Shown here one piece after another: positions 17,881 through 26,661 of a stretch of 64,000 nt of DNA. The DNA is taken from contig NZ_CP048117.1 of assembly GCF_000469135.2 (NCBI RefSeq), positions 1,897,501-1,961,500 on the forward strand, written 5' to 3'. Both the position numbers and the translations under genes were made by a program. The stretch is from Bacillus sp. SB49 (GTDB lineage Bacteria; Bacillota; Bacilli; Bacillales; Halobacillaceae). The notes under the pieces were generated by a model, which did not search any database, was not told the origin of the DNA, and saw only the letters and a program-made list of their open reading frames with translations. The first letter of the stretch is position 1. Each line of letters begins with the position of its first letter.

Positions 17881-18099
17881 CTACTCCTCCTCCAACATAT
17901 ATTGTTCGTAAAGTCTGTCAAATGCTGATAAGGCAGAGGGGAAAGGAGCATTCCATTCCAAGTATCTGCTGATCTCATCGTACGTCTTCGCTTGTCTCGG
18001 AAAACTGTGGTCTTTAAACATCCACTCTGCAAGCTGTTTTTCTTCATTTAAAACCAGGTTACCGCGGTAACGCATCATATAATGGTAAAACGATCTCAT
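17881..18099 (-). CDS. yozE: YozE-family SAM-like protein (UPF0346)
   Basis: 72-aa helical protein starting MRSFYHYMMRYRG and containing DHSFPRQAKTYDEISRYLE, the conserved centre of the YozE family. The fold is SAM-like; the function is unknown. A strong AGGAGG is nine bases before the ATG. It is followed after 2 bp by sbcD, an arrangement that suggests a link with DNA end processing or simple co-transcription. Confidence 0.88.
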   Translation of the reverse strand: MRSFYHYMMRYRGNLVLNEEKQLAEWMFKDHSFPRQAKTYDEISRYLEWNAPFPSALSAFDRLYEQYMLEEE

Positions 18100-18195
18100 T
18101 TTCTGTTTCCTCCTCGATCTTCTTCCTTATTTTTATCACGAACGGACGAATTCGGCAAAACATTACGGTTTTTTCCAATAAATTCAGCGACAAAA

Positions 18196-18230
18196 GAAAA
18201 AAAGAACCCCCTGTATATCGAGGATTCTTC
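18196..18230 (-). terminator. Probable terminator after tatC
   Basis: Imperfect hairpin AAGAAcCCC...GGaTTCTT followed on the minus strand by a run of seven T residues and a T-rich tract. Confidence 0.5.
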
Positions 18231-18253
18231 TGTCTTATAAGTATGACAACCCT

Positions 18254-19018
18254 TTACCCGTTGGAATCATCCATAAACGCTTCATGCGCTTCCTTCTTCT
18301 TCCTGTAAACGACACGCGATAGGAGAATGCTGATCTCATAAAGAATGATCAGAGGAACCGCCACGACAAGCTGAAGAATGAAATCCGGAGGGGAAATAAT
18401 GGTTCCGATAATAACCAGTACGAAATATGCATACTTTCTAATTTTGACTAGAAAGCCTGGGGTAACGATACCAAGACTTGTGAGAAACATAACCAGAATA
18501 GGAATCTCAAACAAGATGGCAAACGGGATGGTCACACGGAATAAGAAGCGGAAATATCTTTCCACTGTATAGATCTCATTAAACATTCCATCGTTAAGCG
18601 ACAACAAGAAAGGAAGAATCAGATGGACAAACACGAGATATCCGAATGTCAGTCCTGCCAGAAAAAGAAGGAATACAGCAGGTATGTAGGACAGCGAAAC
18701 TTTTCTTTCTTTCGGCGTAAGTGCCGGTTTAACAAACAACCACGCCTGAAAGGCTAGAACGGGAAGCGTCCCGATAATTGCAACAATGGTTGCGATGGTA
18801 AAGATGATCCAAATGATTTCTCCAGGGCTCGTCATATTCAATTCAAAAGGGAGGTCTTTCACAAAAAATGCCTGAATCGGTTTAACATAGAGGAAACCTG
18901 CAATGAAAAAAAGGACGAAGAAGAGAAGGGTCCAAATAATTCTTCTGCGCAGTTCACTCAAGTGCTCCGTTACATTCATCTCTAAATCTCTGTCATATTT
19001 CTCTTCAGCCAATTCCAT
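18254..19018 (-). CDS. tatC: Sec-independent protein translocase TatC
   Basis: Core membrane receptor of the twin-arginine pathway. 254 aa with six predicted membrane spans, the N-terminal HLSELRRRIIW motif that contacts signal peptides and a short charged C-tail. The ATG at 19018 is preferred by comparison with family N-termini, but its GGGAGG lies only 2 bp upstream; ATG at 18979 or 19051 cannot be excluded. It follows tatA by about 55 bp, with a short AAGGG/CCCTT hairpin between. Confidence 0.93.
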   Translation of the reverse strand: MELAEEKYDRDLEMNVTEHLSELRRRIIWTLLFFVLFFIAGFLYVKPIQAFFVKDLPFELNMTSPGEIIWIIFTIATIVAIIGTLPVLAFQAWLFVKPALTPKERKVSLSYIPAVFLLFLAGLTFGYLVFVHLILPFLLSLNDGMFNEIYTVERYFRFLFRVTIPFAILFEIPILVMFLTSLGIVTPGFLVKIRKYAYFVLVIIGTIISPPDFILQLVVAVPLIILYEISILLSRVVYRKKKEAHEAFMDDSNG

Positions 19019-19073
19019 TACCTCCCATACGCGACGTGAAAAAAGATGCAAGGGAGTCCCCTTACACCTTTCA

Positions 19074-19262
19074 TTATTCTTTGCCCGGCTTGTCTGCCTT
19101 CTGCTGTTCTCCGTCAGAAAGAATATCCCCTGCCGCTTTCTTAAATTCCCTCAGGGACGAGCCGAAAGCTCTTCCTATCTCAGGAAGTTTAGAAGGGCCG
19201 AAAACAACGAGAGCAAGCACAAGGATCAAGATAAGCCCTGGTATCCCTATATTAGAAAACAA
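19074..19262 (-). CDS. tatA: Twin-arginine translocase TatA/E (TatAd-like), TTG start
   Basis: Single-span pore-forming subunit of 62 aa: hydrophobic helix, then [14 protein letters not shown] hinge and amphipathic helix, and a charged tail. The longest frame begins at an ATG at 19280, but a TTG at 19262 lies seven bases after GGAGG and gives the N-terminus [12 protein letters not shown], identical to that of B. subtilis TatAd. The ATG has no Shine-Dalgarno. I therefore call the TTG. Confidence 0.92.
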   Translation of the reverse strand: MFSNIGIPGLILILVLALVVFGPSKLPEIGRAFGSSLREFKKAAGDILSDGEQQKADKPGKE

Positions 19263-19300
19263 GAGAATTCCTCCATCCATTAGACAAAAAGACAGGACCT

Positions 19301-19474
19301 TTATTTCCCTGTCTTATCGTCTTTGCTCTCCTCTGTAAGCTCCCGTGTAGACTTCTTGAATTCCTTCAATGTTTCCCCGGCAGCCTTTCCAATCTCAGGC
19401 AGTTTCTTCGGTCCAAAGATGACAAGTGCAATCGTAAGTATGAGGATCAATCCAGGTACACCTATGCTGGCCAT
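19301..19474 (-). CDS. tatA: Second TatA/E-family translocase subunit
   Basis: 57-aa protein read directly: start [11 protein letters not shown], hinge [14 protein letters not shown], amphipathic helix [13 protein letters not shown], charged end. It is a clear paralogue of the following tatA, which starts 38 bp downstream. Two TatA-type proteins beside one TatC matches the Gram-positive TatAC arrangement in which no TatB is present. The ribosome site is weak (GGTG seven bases from ATG). Confidence 0.92.
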   Translation of the reverse strand: MASIGVPGLILILTIALVIFGPKKLPEIGKAAGETLKEFKKSTRELTEESKDDKTGK

Positions 19475-19598
19475 ACAGCTTCACCGCCCTCTCAGATAAC
19501 TTGCATTCTTAGTTTAACCGTTTTCATAAGAAAAAGACAGAAGCGGGAAAAGAAACCGCTCTTTCTTTCATCATACCATGTTCTGGTAGAGATTGTCT

Positions 19599-20186
19599 CT
19601 ATCTGCCGGTAAATTTCGAGAGCTCTTTCGCTTGTTCAAACTCATTCCATGTATTCATGTTAAAGAAGTGCCTGTTTAGTATTTCGGGTTTTAATGAGCT
19701 GAAATCAGATACTTTCGTATAACCGGTCGTTTCCAGCAGTCCTCTCACGGATCTTCCGCCTTGATGAAGATAGCGGTGAAGTGTATCAAGCATCGTCCTT
19801 GGGTAAATGCCTGACATAGGCTGGAGGAGACCGTCAAAGGAAGGGATGACGGCCTTATCTTTTCTCTGCATAAGTAAATGAGTATAAACTTCGGGTTGAA
19901 CAAAGGGCATGTCGGTTGCTGCTACGATGAACCAATCTTCTTCCCTTTCTTCCATAGCCGCATGGAGCCCGGACAGCGGCCCTGCATCATTCAGGTGGTC
20001 CATTACAGTCGGATACCCCGGGTAATCCCCTCGGTTCTGACTGATGACAACAATAGAAGTGAGCCGCTCCATTGTATCAATTACATGTGCAAGAACCGGA
20101 CGATCTCCAAGGACGAGTGCAGACTTATCCGTCCCCATTCTCGTAGATTTACCACCGTTTAATACGAGTCCGCAAAGGCGGGTCAT
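19599..20186 (-). CDS. mobA: Molybdenum cofactor guanylyltransferase MobA
   Basis: Transfers GMP from GTP to molybdopterin cofactor. Nucleotidyltransferase signature LVLNGGKSTRMGTDK at residues 7-21 (the usual LAGG is LNGG), a metal-binding AATDMPFV near 92 and DHLNDAGPLSGLHAAM in between. 195 aa is normal. Its ATG overlaps the folA stop by 4 bp (ATGA). No other molybdopterin genes are in the window, so assignment rests on the domain alone. Confidence 0.85.
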   Translation of the reverse strand: MTRLCGLVLNGGKSTRMGTDKSALVLGDRPVLAHVIDTMERLTSIVVISQNRGDYPGYPTVMDHLNDAGPLSGLHAAMEEREEDWFIVAATDMPFVQPEVYTHLLMQRKDKAVIPSFDGLLQPMSGIYPRTMLDTLHRYLHQGGRSVRGLLETTGYTKVSDFSSLKPEILNRHFFNMNTWNEFEQAKELSKFTGR

Positions 20187-20683
20187 TTACTCCCTTCCTT
20201 TTTCTCGTATGTGCGGAAGTAATAATCATACGGATTCTTCTCGTCTTTCAACCCTTTCGTTTCAGCTACCAATCCCCAATCTTCCAACCGGAAAGCTGGA
20301 AAGTACGTATCCCCTTCAAAACTTTCATCGATATAGGTTAAATACATTCGATCCGCATGTGGAAGCATCTTTTCAAATAATACGGCTCCCCCGATGACAA
20401 ACCATTCTTTATCAGGCTCGTCCCTTTCAAGCTTTAGGATATCTTCCATAGAGTGAATCACTGTGCAGCCGTCCCTGTCATAGTCCGGATTGCTGGTAAT
20501 AACGATATGTTTACGCTCTGGAAGAGGCTTACCGAACGACTCAAACGTTTTACGTCCCATGATGATCGTCTTTCCCCATGTCATGTCTTTAAAAAATTTA
20601 AAATCGTTAGGTATATGCCAAGGAAGGTCGTTGTCCTTGCCGATTAAACGATTTTTATCCATTGCGAAAATGAAAGATATCAT
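20183..20683 (-). CDS. folA: Dihydrofolate reductase
   Basis: Regenerates tetrahydrofolate for thymidylate synthesis. Starts MISFIFAMDKNRLIGKDN; the substrate-binding acid is Asp27 in LPWHIPNDFKFFK; NADPH site GRKTFESFGKPLPER and VIGGAVLFE are intact. 166 aa. It lies 22 bp after thyA, the usual thyA-folA pair, and overlaps mobA. Confidence 0.96.
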   Translation of the reverse strand: MISFIFAMDKNRLIGKDNDLPWHIPNDFKFFKDMTWGKTIIMGRKTFESFGKPLPERKHIVITSNPDYDRDGCTVIHSMEDILKLERDEPDKEWFVIGGAVLFEKMLPHADRMYLTYIDESFEGDTYFPAFRLEDWGLVAETKGLKDEKNPYDYYFRTYEKKEGSK

Positions 20684-20705
20684 TTTTCCACATCCTTTAT
20701 GTTTT

Positions 20706-21665
20706 TTAGACAGCTACAGGCGCTTTAATACCCGGGTGAGGCTCGTACCCTTCGATTGTAATATCTTCCATTTCAAAATCGAAGATGGATTTTTTATCCC
20801 GGTTCAGCTTCAATTGAGGGAAATCCTTCGGTGTGCGTGCAAGCTGTGTGTCGATCTGTTCTAAATGATTGCTGTAAATATGGGCATCTCCAAGCGTGTG
20901 GATGAATTCCCCGACATCCAGTCCACATTCATGTGCAATCAGATGCGTAAGTAATGCGTAGCTCGCAATGTTGAAAGGAACGCCGAGGAAGATATCTCCG
21001 CTTCTTTGATACAGCTGACAGGAAAGCTTGCCATCTGAAACGTAGAATTGGAAAAGAGCATGGCATGGCGGCAGCGCCATATTGGATGGAACATCTTCCG
21101 GGTTCCAGGCTGTTACGATATGTCTTCTTGAATCCGGATTATGCTTAATTGCTGTTACGACATTTTTAAGCTGATCAATCGTATCTCCTCTTGACGTACG
21201 CCATTCCCTCCACTGTTTTCCGTAAACAGATCCGAGGTCCCCGTAAGTTCTTGCGAATGCATCGTCTTCAAGAATACGATCCTTAAATGCTGCCATCTCT
21301 TTATCATAGCGTTCCTTGAAGGAATCATCCTCGAGACTCCGACGTCCGAAATCTGTCATATCAGGCCCTTGATAGGCATCACTTTCAATCCATTTCTGAA
21401 ACGCCCATTCATTCCAAATATTGTTGTTATGCTTCAGCAGATACTGGATATTCGTATCGCCTTTAATGAACCAGAGCAATTCCGATGCAATCAAACGAAA
21501 GGGGATCCGTTTCGTTGTCAGCAGTGGAAACCCATCCTTCAAGTCAAACCGCATTTGATGACCGAAAACCGACTTTGTACCGGTCCCTGTCCGGTCCTGC
21601 TTTATCGTTCCTTCATTTTTCACCATTCTGCATAAATCTAGATAAGCCTGTTCATTCTTCACCAT
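20706..21665 (-). CDS. thyA: Thymidylate synthase ThyA
   Basis: Converts dUMP to dTMP with methylene-tetrahydrofolate. The nucleophile is Cys201 in [11 protein letters not shown]; the [10 protein letters not shown] and [15 protein letters not shown] motifs are present. At 319 aa it is the long Lactobacillus-casei-type enzyme, with an insertion of about 50 residues (around 85-140) absent from the short form. AAGGAG precedes the ATG. Confidence 0.97.
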   Translation of the reverse strand: MVKNEQAYLDLCRMVKNEGTIKQDRTGTGTKSVFGHQMRFDLKDGFPLLTTKRIPFRLIASELLWFIKGDTNIQYLLKHNNNIWNEWAFQKWIESDAYQGPDMTDFGRRSLEDDSFKERYDKEMAAFKDRILEDDAFARTYGDLGSVYGKQWREWRTSRGDTIDQLKNVVTAIKHNPDSRRHIVTAWNPEDVPSNMALPPCHALFQFYVSDGKLSCQLYQRSGDIFLGVPFNIASYALLTHLIAHECGLDVGEFIHTLGDAHIYSNHLEQIDTQLARTPKDFPQLKLNRDKKSIFDFEMEDITIEGYEPHPGIKAPVAV

Positions 21666-21678
21666 GTTGATTCTCCTT

Positions 21679-22275
21679 TTACTCTGAAGCTGTTTCCCTG
21701 TTGAATTGATTGATAAACTCTTCCATGAACTGATGCCGTCGATCTGCTTCCTCCCTGCCGGAGGGCGTATTCATTTTGTCTTTAAGAAGAAGCAGTTTCT
21801 CGTGAAAATGAGAAAAAGAGCTGCCCCCTTCTTTTCGATAAAGGGGTTGGTTCTTTGCGCCGCCGAACGCAAATGTTCGAGCAATCCCAATCGCACCAAT
21901 GGCGTCGAGACGGTCCGCATCCTGCACGACTTTTCCTAATAGAGTGTCCGGAGTTTTCCCTTTTCGAAATGATACGGTCTCAATGGCATGATGGATATAA
22001 GTGATGTCTCTTTCCGAAAAATGAAGATTCCTCAACAGCTCATCCCGCTCTTTTATCGCATCTTCCTTCGATGCAAACAGCTTGTCATCGCCAACGTCAT
22101 GAAGCCACCCGGCCACCTCAGAAAGAAATGGGTCCGCGCCTTCCTTCACGGCAAGTAACCTCGACCACTCTGCGACCCTTTGCATATGATTATCATCGTG
22201 CCCTGTAACATCGTCATGGAAAAGCCGGAATACAAATGCTTTTATTTCTGTCAGTTTCTCCGCTTCCTTCAACAA
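21679..22275 (-). CDS. HD-domain phosphohydrolase (YedJ-like)
   Basis: 198 aa with the HD metal motif: first His in [13 protein letters not shown] pair in [12 protein letters not shown] and a distal Asp in [18 protein letters not shown]. This pattern matches YedJ/YpgQ-type proteins, some of which hydrolyse nucleoside triphosphates; the substrate here is unknown. Start is TTG at 22275 or the adjacent TTG, after AAGGGGG. Sits between DUF72 and thyA in one direction. Confidence 0.82.
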   Translation of the reverse strand: MLKEAEKLTEIKAFVFRLFHDDVTGHDDNHMQRVAEWSRLLAVKEGADPFLSEVAGWLHDVGDDKLFASKEDAIKERDELLRNLHFSERDITYIHHAIETVSFRKGKTPDTLLGKVVQDADRLDAIGAIGIARTFAFGGAKNQPLYRKEGGSSFSHFHEKLLLLKDKMNTPSGREEADRRHQFMEEFINQFNRETASE

Positions 22276-22284
22276 AGATCCCCC

Positions 22285-23139
22285 TTAAAATCCGAATAGA
22301 TCCATCTGCCTTGGATTGAGATCATGGTATTGAATCTTCAGCAGATCCTGCATTTCTTTTGCGTTATCTGCCGCATCTCCACCGGAATTATTATTAAAAA
22401 GCAGGGTGATCTCCGGTGTTTTTTTCTGCAGTTCTGTTATACGATCCGCCCACTCCTGCAGCTCTTCTGCGTTGTATCGGTATAAGAAACGAACTTTCCG
22501 CCAATCTTTCCGGCCGTTCTTGTTCCATCCATGAATATTTCGTCCATGGAAGCGCACCAGTGTTTTTTGGGGATGGGTGGGTACAAGCACTTGCGGGACA
22601 GAACCTTCCCCCGCCTGTGGTTCATCACAAATGGTATGAATCCACTCTTGATCTCTCATAAAATCCAATGTCTGTGCTTTATACCCCTCTTGGAACCAAG
22701 ACCGGTTACGGAACTCCAGGGCCAAGGGGTATGATTCCAGCCAGTCACGTATGTATCTCAATTTCCTTATGTTTTCTTTTCTGACATCAAACCAGGGAGG
22801 AAATTGGAACAAAAGGCAGTCGATCTGTCCTTTCTCCCACACTGGTTGAATGGACTCTTCGTACCGCTTCATTAAATCCCTTGCTTCCTGCACAGACCTG
22901 GATTCCCTGTCATGTCCGGTCAGCTGCTGAAATGCCTTAATAACGAAGGAAAACGAATCGGGCGTCTCCTTCAGCCATTTCTCATACCTTTCTCTGGGCT
23001 GAATGGCATAAAAAGCCGTATCTACTTCCACCACCGGAAAGTGAGAACCATATTCCGCAAGCTTTTCTTCTGATCTGGTCTGTTCCGTATATAAAGCCGG
23101 ATGGTCTCCCCAACCGGTTAAACCGATCTTCACGCCCAC
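22285..23139 (-). CDS. DUF72 family protein (YecE/YunF-like)
   Basis: 284 aa TIM-barrel-like protein of unknown function. Typical family sequences are IGLTGWGDHPALY, VEVDTAFYAIQP, FSFVIKAFQQLTGH, CLLFQFPPWFD, LEFRNRSWF and the C-terminal QMDLFGF. Start is GTG at 23139 with AGGAGG eight bases upstream. Only 9 bp separate it from the HD gene. Confidence 0.87.
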   Translation of the reverse strand: MGVKIGLTGWGDHPALYTEQTRSEEKLAEYGSHFPVVEVDTAFYAIQPRERYEKWLKETPDSFSFVIKAFQQLTGHDRESRSVQEARDLMKRYEESIQPVWEKGQIDCLLFQFPPWFDVRKENIRKLRYIRDWLESYPLALEFRNRSWFQEGYKAQTLDFMRDQEWIHTICDEPQAGEGSVPQVLVPTHPQKTLVRFHGRNIHGWNKNGRKDWRKVRFLYRYNAEELQEWADRITELQKKTPEITLLFNNNSGGDAADNAKEMQDLLKIQYHDLNPRQMDLFGF

Positions 23140-23193
23140 CCACCATACCTCCTTTACTCAAGCTTTCTTCACTTAAGACTATCGATATTGTAC

Positions 23194-23225
23194 CAAAAAA
23201 GGACTCTTCCTGACTAGAAGAGTCC
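23194..23225 (-). terminator. Terminator of fhs
   Basis: Nine-bp perfect stem GGACTCTTC/GAAGAGTCC with a 7-base loop, followed by six T residues on the minus strand. Confidence 0.85.
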
Positions 23226-23234
23226 CGGTACTCC

Positions 23235-24905
23235 TTAAAACAAACCGGTGATGGTCCCGTTGTCCTTCACATCCATTTGAAGCGCTGCAGGTTTTTTAGG
23301 CAGCCCCGGCATTGTCATCACGTCACCTGTCAAAGCAACGAGAAATCCGGCACCCACAGAGGCATGAAATTCTTTCACATGAATCGAAAAGCCTTCCGGC
23401 CGGCCGAGCTTTTCCGGGTCATCCGTTAAAGAATACTGCGTTTTAGCCATGCAGACCGGCAAGTTCCCATATCCCAGTTCTTCCAGCTGGTTGATCTGCT
23501 TCTTCGCTTTGGATGACCATTCCACTTGATCGGCCCCGTACACGTTAACCGCAATCTTTCTCACCTTTTCTTCAATGCTGTCTTCTATATCATACATATA
23601 CCTCATGGAACCCGTCTTTGCTGCCGACGCCGTTACAACTTTTTCTGCCAAGTCAATACCGCCTCTGCCCCCTTCTTGAAACACATTAACAAGAGAGACA
23701 ACGGCTCCTTCATTCTGACACCAATCCACTAACGTATCTTTCTCCCGATCCGTATCTGTCGGAAATGCGTTGATGGCAATAACATAAGGAAGATTGAATT
23801 GTTCTATGGTCTCCATGTGCTTCTTCAAGTTCGCAACACCTCGTTTTAAAGCGGCGATATCTTCCGTCTCCAGCGCATCTTTTTTTACTCCACCATGCAT
23901 TTTCAGAGCTCGGATTGTTGCGACTATGACGACAGCATCGGGTTCAAAACCACCGGCACGTGTTTTAATATTTAAGAATTTCTCTGCCCCGAGATCTGCA
24001 CCGAATCCGGCTTCTGTAACTACATAGTCACCGAGTTTCGCCGCCAGTCGTGTGGCAATAACGCTGTTGCATCCGTGAGCAATATTGGCGAATGGTCCTC
24101 CATGGATAATGGCAGGCGTGTTCTCAAGCGTCTGGACGAGGTTTGGTTTTACAGCATCTTTCAAAAGAAGCGTCAACGCACCTTCAAAACCAAGGTCCTT
24201 CACATATACCGGCTGTTTATCGTATGTATAACCGACCACGATATTAGACAGACGCTGCTTTAGGTCTTTTAGATCTGTAGCGAGACAGAGGATTGCCATA
24301 ATCTCAGACGCTACGGTAATCTGAAACCCATCTTCTCTCGGCACTCCTTTCACAGGACCTCCCAATCCTACTACGACTTGTCGAAGTGCACGGTCATTGA
24401 TATCCAGGACGCGCTTCCATTCTATTCTCCGCGGGTCAAGGTTGCACGCATTCCCTTGATGGATATGGTTATCAATGAATGCTGCCAAAGCATTGTTCGC
24501 GGCCGTAATGGCGTGGATGTCTCCTGTGAAATGCAGGTTGATGTCATCCATCGGAACGACTTGAGAATATCCTCCGCCGGCTGCACCACCTTTTATTCCC
24601 ATAGTCGGACCAAGGGAGGGCTCCCTTAAAGCGATGACGGTCTTTTTGTTGATTTGGTTCAGCGCCTGACCAAGACCGACAGTCACGGTGGATTTCCCTT
24701 CTCCTGCCGGGGTTGGATTAATGGAAGTCGTAAGTATGATCTTTCCATTTGGACGATCAGACAATTTATCGAGCAGGCGGTCGGATAATTTTGCTTTATA
24801 ATGACCATAAGGCTCCCAATCTTCCTTACCTAAGGACAGTTGATCAATGATTTCATTAATCGGTCTCATCTTTGCTTCCCTTGCGATTTCTATATCTGTT
24901 TTCAT
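23235..24905 (-). CDS. fhs: Formate-tetrahydrofolate ligase
   Basis: ATP-dependent synthesis of 10-formyl-tetrahydrofolate. The ATP site [14 protein letters not shown] is near residue 65, with [20 protein letters not shown] just after; [19 protein letters not shown] is also diagnostic. The ATG at 24905 with AAGGA upstream gives 556 aa, the normal length; the frame opens 7 codons earlier at 24926. Monocistronic, ending in a strong terminator. Confidence 0.96.
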   Translation of the reverse strand: MKTDIEIAREAKMRPINEIIDQLSLGKEDWEPYGHYKAKLSDRLLDKLSDRPNGKIILTTSINPTPAGEGKSTVTVGLGQALNQINKKTVIALREPSLGPTMGIKGGAAGGGYSQVVPMDDINLHFTGDIHAITAANNALAAFIDNHIHQGNACNLDPRRIEWKRVLDINDRALRQVVVGLGGPVKGVPREDGFQITVASEIMAILCLATDLKDLKQRLSNIVVGYTYDKQPVYVKDLGFEGALTLLLKDAVKPNLVQTLENTPAIIHGGPFANIAHGCNSVIATRLAAKLGDYVVTEAGFGADLGAEKFLNIKTRAGGFEPDAVVIVATIRALKMHGGVKKDALETEDIAALKRGVANLKKHMETIEQFNLPYVIAINAFPTDTDREKDTLVDWCQNEGAVVSLVNVFQEGGRGGIDLAEKVVTASAAKTGSMRYMYDIEDSIEEKVRKIAVNVYGADQVEWSSKAKKQINQLEELGYGNLPVCMAKTQYSLTDDPEKLGRPEGFSIHVKEFHASVGAGFLVALTGDVMTMPGLPKKPAALQMDVKDNGTITGLF

Positions 24906-25020
24906 AATGTCCTTCATCCTTTCCAATAAACGGTTTCGACCTTATTGTACCCCACTATCTACTATAGAAATAGGGAAGTGCTGAAACCTCTTATTCTTCA
25001 CCCTTCATATAGTCTGAATA

Positions 25021-25049
25021 TTGACGCTTTTAAGTGGATAAGATATATT
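25021..25049 (+). promoter_or_regulatory. SigA promoter of the cold-shock gene
   Basis: TTGACG and TATATT separated by exactly 17 bases. Predicted transcription start near 25056 gives a leader of about 150 nt. Confidence 0.75.
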
Positions 25050-25055
25050 GAAATC

Positions 25056-25203
25056 AAGCAAATATACTGAGCGTAATCACAAAAGCAAGGTAGCTCCCAT
25101 AGAAATGCTTGGGGTTTTATTATTCCCTTGCCGTCTATGTTTTTTTCGTTTGGATATTTGTAATTCCCACGTTTTACGTGCAAGTTACAGGAGGAAGAAG
25201 CCT
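25056..25203 (+). promoter_or_regulatory. Long structured 5' leader of csp
   Basis: GCAAGG at 25085-25090 can pair with CCTTGC at 25126-25131, enclosing CCCA/TGGG (25096-25099 with 25110-25113); a CACGT/ACGTG hairpin lies just before the ribosome site. Long leaders of this kind act as temperature-responsive switches in csp genes; that function is inferred here. Confidence 0.45.
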
Positions 25204-25404
25204 ATGCAAAACGGAACAGTGAAATGGTTCAATGCTGAGAAGGGCTACGGTTTCATACAGGTAGAAGGCGGCAGCGATATATTCGTTCACTTCTCCGCCA
25301 TCCAGGAGGAAGGATTCAAATCATTGGAAGAAGGACAGGCGGTCACATTTGAAATCGTTGAAGGCGATCGCGGCCCACAAGCTGCCAACGTCGTGAAAGC
25401 ATAA
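25204..25404 (+). CDS. cspD: Cold-shock protein (CspD/CspB type)
   Basis: 66-aa OB-fold RNA chaperone that binds single-stranded nucleic acids. RNP1 KGYGFIQV and RNP2 IFVHFSAI are intact. The start [10 protein letters not shown] resembles B. subtilis CspD more than CspB. The ATG at 25204 follows AGGAGG by nine bases; the longer upstream frame is leader sequence. Preceded by its own promoter and a long leader, followed by a strong terminator. Confidence 0.95.
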   Translation: MQNGTVKWFNAEKGYGFIQVEGGSDIFVHFSAIQEEGFKSLEEGQAVTFEIVEGDRGPQAANVVKA

Positions 25405-25409
25405 ACAGA

Positions 25410-25453
25410 GCAGCCGAAAAAGGCAACCGCTGACGGTTGCCTTTTTCAGCTGC
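25410..25453 (+). terminator. Terminator of the cold-shock gene
   Basis: Long hairpin: GCAGC/GCTGC outside, GAAAAAGGCAACCG/CGGTTGCCTTTTTC inside, loop CTGA. The T tract is part of the 3' arm. Confidence 0.85.
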
Positions 25454-25471
25454 TTTCTAAAACTTTACATA

Positions 25472-25500
25472 TTGCATTGTCTACCAATCCATCGTATAAT
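25472..25500 (+). promoter_or_regulatory. SigA promoter of the queuosine transporter operon
   Basis: TTGCAT and TATAAT with a 17-base spacer; transcription should begin near 25507, just upstream of the riboswitch. Confidence 0.75.
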
Positions 25501-25520
25501 TTAGGGCTGTTGGTCTATTA

Positions 25521-25560
25521 CCGCGGTTCGAAACCTCCCGCGATACCAAAACTAAGGAGG
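25521..25560 (+). promoter_or_regulatory. preQ1-I riboswitch
   Basis: Matches the small class-I aptamer: P1 5' strand CGCGG followed directly by TTC, an A-rich loop, the P1 3' strand CCCGCG, then an A-rich tail AAAACTAAGG that would dock in the P1 groove as an H-type pseudoknot. The tail runs straight into the AAGGAGG ribosome site of the transporter gene seven bases before its ATG, so ligand binding should block translation. The downstream gene imports queuosine precursors, exactly the expected target. Confidence 0.8.
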
Positions 25561-25567
25561 AACTAAA

Positions 25568-26245
25568 ATGAGTAACGAATGGATTTGGATAGGCTTTGCC
25601 CTTATTAATTTCCTACTATTGATATCTATGTACCGTCTGTTCGGTAAACCCGGGTTGTTCGTATGGATCGGGATGTCAACGGTACTTGCAAATATCCAGG
25701 TCGTAAAAACCATCGAACTTTTCGGGCTGAACGCAACGCTCGGGAACATTGTCTATGGGACTGCTTTTCTGGCGACGGATATATTGAATGAAAAATACGG
25801 AAGGAAAGACGCACAAAAAGCGGTTTGGATGGGATTCTCCACCCTGATCATCATGACGATGATCATGCAGACAGCACTGCTGTTTGCACCCGGGGAAAAT
25901 GATATGGCCCAGCCGGCTTTGGAGACGTTATTCGGTATTGTACCTAGAATAGCAATCGGAAGCCTTGCCGCCTATATTGTCAGCCAGTATTTTGACGTTT
26001 GGCTTTACTCCAGATTGAAAAAGCTGTTTCCAGCCGATCGTCATCTATGGATCCGCAACAATGGAAGTACGATGATCAGTCAGCTGCTTGATACAGCAAT
26101 CTTCTGTACCATCGCGTTTTACGGACTGTATCCAGGCGGAATTTTCTTGGAAATCTTCCTGACGACCTATATAATTAAATTTGCAGTGGCGGCGCTTGAT
26201 ACCCCGTTCTTCTATTGGGCTAAGAAGATCAAACCTTCAGAATAG
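25568..26245 (+). CDS. ypdP: Queuosine precursor transporter (VUT/YhhQ family)
   Basis: 225-aa membrane protein with about six spans, family COG1738. Typical sequence: NIVYGTAFLATDILNEKYG near residue 60 and a DxxxFCTIAFYG region later. YhhQ-type proteins import preQ0/preQ1 or queuine for tRNA modification. Position after a preQ1-I element supports this role. The RNase HI-like gene follows 11 bp on, as in B. subtilis ypdP-ypdQ. Confidence 0.9.
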   Translation: MSNEWIWIGFALINFLLLISMYRLFGKPGLFVWIGMSTVLANIQVVKTIELFGLNATLGNIVYGTAFLATDILNEKYGRKDAQKAVWMGFSTLIIMTMIMQTALLFAPGENDMAQPALETLFGIVPRIAIGSLAAYIVSQYFDVWLYSRLKKLFPADRHLWIRNNGSTMISQLLDTAIFCTIAFYGLYPGGIFLEIFLTTYIIKFAVAALDTPFFYWAKKIKPSE

Positions 26246-26256
26246 GAGATGTTGCA

Positions 26257-26661
26257 ATGATCGAAGCCTACACAGATGCAGCTTCCGGCGGTGATCCCGG
26301 ACCGAGTGCCGCAGGGGTTGTTATCAAGAAAAAGAACCAAGTGTACGAGTTTCCTAAATATCTTGGGACTTGGTCCAATCATGAAGCTGAGTTTTTAGCT
26401 ATCATCCATGCATTAGAAGTATGTGTACACCATTTCCCGGATGAAATCATTTCCATCCGGTCTGATTCTAAGACAGCCGTCGAGACGATTGAGAAGAACT
26501 TTACAAAAAACGGTAAGTTTCTTCCGCTCCTTGAACGGATACAAACCCTTCAGGCGTCCTTTCCTTTTGTATTTTATAAGTGGATTCCTGAGAAACAGAA
26601 TAGAAACGCCGATCGGGTGGCTAAGCAATGCCTGATCCAACATGAGAGTCTGGACCATTAA
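26257..26661 (+). CDS. ypdQ: RNase HI-like protein (YpdQ-like)
   Basis: 134 aa, reverse-transcriptase-like/RNase H fold. Putative catalytic acids are Asp7 in EAYTDAASGGDPG, Glu in SNHEAEFLAIIHAL and Asp in SIRSDSKTAV, with a final Asp in QNRNADRVAKQ, so the DEDD set looks complete. The canonical basic handle region of E. coli RNase HI is missing, as in other short Bacillus homologues. Activity on RNA-DNA hybrids is likely but not shown. Its last codons form the terminator stem. Confidence 0.8.
   Translation: MIEAYTDAASGGDPGPSAAGVVIKKKNQVYEFPKYLGTWSNHEAEFLAIIHALEVCVHHFPDEIISIRSDSKTAVETIEKNFTKNGKFLPLLERIQTLQASFPFVFYKWIPEKQNRNADRVAKQCLIQHESLDH

Noticed and set aside
24906-25020. Tetrahydrofolate riboswitch before fhs
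   Set aside because: The leader lacks the conserved THF aptamer sequences and is too short.
25048-25203. Long N-terminal extension of the cold-shock protein
   Set aside because: This is leader RNA after a clear promoter; the cold-shock domain starts at the ATG with AGGAGG.
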